DNA of 64,000 bases from Gracilariopsis chorda (Eukaryota > Rhodophyta > Florideophyceae > Gracilariales > Gracilariaceae): the NCBI GenBank assembly GCA_003194525.1, contig NBIV01000011.1:310001-374000 (forward strand), in the 5' to 3' direction. Position 1 is the stretch's first letter. Each line of letters starts with the position of its first letter. Shown piece after piece: positions 62,544 to 64,000 of the stretch. The position numbers were made by a program, and so were the translations under genes. The notes under the pieces were generated by a model. That model searched no databases. It was not told where the DNA came from and saw nothing but the letters and a program-made list of their open reading frames with translations.

Positions 62544-64000
62544 GATGATGATGATGGTGAAGCTGTATCATTCGACATGACAGCGGGTAGAGCGAAATTA
62601 ATGGCGCCATGGTTTGAAAGGATTATGTACAGTACACCCTTTTATCCGTACGCCAGCCAACCTCCTGTAACAAGGAGCGCCGCAGCTCTCCCGGTAAAGA
62701 CAACAGTTGCTTCTCTTGTTCTGTAACCTTATAGTATGATATCCCTTTGCCTCTTACTTTTGACTCATTTTGCCACGAAATGATAATTCCGTGTGCAGTT
62801 GTACCGACGCCCGCTCATGTGTTCGGGTTTTGGTTGGTTGTTGAAAGGAAGGCTCTTCAAACCGGGCAGCTGCACGCTATCGTTGATCCCACGGCCATCG
62901 TTGTAGCTTGTCGTAAGCTGATCTACTGAGCCCATTATCTCGGGCTTCATTGAACTTTTGCAGAATCGATATCTGAGCAGCGCTGATTTTCTGTACTGTA
63001 TCTCCGGCACAATGGGTGATTACAAATCGGGGCAAAGAAGATCACAAAGTGGCGTGTCTTCAACCGTCCGATGTGCACGGTAGATACCAGGATGAGAATC
63101 GGCAGATTTGCGGGCCATTCGCGCGGACTTGGTCCCTGGCCCACAGCTCGGGACCGAATTTCGCTCGGTCACGCCCCAAATCTGCACCCAATTGTCAATG
63201 ACATCATCACTAATGCTTTTGTACCGTTTTCAAAGAAATTTCTATAGTTATCCCTCCGACAAGCGAGATTAGAGTTAGCCCTCGGGTGACCCTTAACCCT
63301 TACCTCGCGTGAGCGTGAGGCGTGATTCTATAATAGATACCCTTTCACACACATGTTTGGCTTCGTGCTAAGGGTCAAGCTCTCTCTCTTTCGTTTACGA
63401 ACACGCATACATTAATTCCTCGTAGCGCGGGGGTTTGCTAAGATCCCCAACAACCTATAATTCTTACTCCTATACCATAACCTCGAACTACAAACAAAGA
63501 GGGTCAAGCTATAAGGCTTAAGGCTAGCCTTGCAACAAAAATTGCACGCATTTGAACCGCACCTTCATTTCGTCGACGCTTCACGAATGGTTGCCAGCAT
63601 TTCATTGGGAATGAATCCCCTTCCCTTCCGTATTCGGGATGCTCAATCGCCTAATACTGTGCAACACTCTATCATACCATGATATCTAACTCCGACGAAG
63701 CTGCCTTCGAACAAGACCACTTTCATCGCGATCACGTTCACAAGCAGACTTCTCTCGAGTCGGTTCCAATGGTCTGCGTATCCTTACATCCCTTCGCGTT
63801 AGCAATCAAGCCTTCTCAGCGTAATGGAACAGCGGTAAGCGGTTCGAAGGATTAGCCTTCTACCAGGGGTAGAAGGCTATCCCTATAACCCTTTATTCAT
63901 ACAGCATTAGTCAACCATGCAAGCCTTCGATTGGTGTACAAGCTGCAAACTCTCCTTCTCGCACACACGTACGCTGAAGAGAAGGCTAAGATGGTTAGCG
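62544..64000. other. Non-coding right end of the window
   Basis: No gene or RNA recognised. It contains several AACCCTTA / CCCTTTA motifs (63.29, 63.89 kb) and a perfect hairpin at 63853-63879. Confidence 0.4.
63853..63879. repeat. Perfect 12-bp inverted repeat with 3-base loop
   Basis: TAGCCTTCTACC - AGG - GGTAGAAGGCTA, directly followed by a TCCCTATAACCCTTTA motif that resembles the one after AP-3 beta (about 55.0 kb). Confidence 0.9.

Overview
The window is nuclear DNA of a eukaryote. Its proteins include gamma-tubulin, a Nup98 nucleoporin, the splicing factor SF3A2, an ARL5 GTPase, the AP-3 beta subunit and a SET-domain histone methyltransferase. Genes are mostly single-exon. The few introns found are 76-113 nt, GT-AG, with CTRAC-type branch sites. 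Small gene islands sit between decayed LTR retrotransposons. This layout fits a florideophyte red alga (Chondrus-like), but that assignment is inference and was not tested by alignment.

Layout. 1-24.6 kb is repeat-rich. It holds LINE-like debris at the left edge, a truncated Ty3/gypsy fragment (about 0.8-2.2 kb, minus), one C2H2 zinc-finger gene (5.0-6.0 kb, minus, one intron), and a complete but decayed Ty1/copia element (8601-14264, with LTRs, target-site duplication and primer-binding site). An array of ~523-bp repeats follows (14.3-16.2 kb), then a decayed Ty3/gypsy element (17.8-23.8 kb, minus) with a ~0.8 kb foreign insertion.

24.7-43.8 kb is the main gene island. A 2311-residue AWS-SET-postSET methyltransferase (minus) is divergent from NUP98 (plus), with a duplicated CACGTG palindrome between them. 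NUP98 converges on an eIF4B-like repeat protein (minus). Then come gamma-tubulin (minus), ARL5 (plus, three exons) convergent with SF3A2 (minus, 54 bp apart), and a small DUF1772 membrane protein (plus). 45.5-49.9 kb carries two related small secreted cysteine-rich proteins that I do not recognise. 51.2-55.0 kb has tRNA-Glu(CTC) and AP-3 beta. 55.8-57.3 kb is LINE-like debris in inverted arrangement. 58.2-60.2 kb is a four-exon receptor-like membrane protein with ionotropic glutamate receptor topology. The rest is repeats and non-coding sequence.

The conserved genes are housekeeping functions (chromatin, nuclear pore, translation, microtubule nucleation, splicing, vesicle traffic) and show no operon-like logic. 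The least explained pieces are the secreted cysteine-rich pair, the receptor-like protein with an acidic loop where a pore loop would be expected, and the interspersed repeat family. No CRISPR array, rRNA or prokaryotic system was seen.
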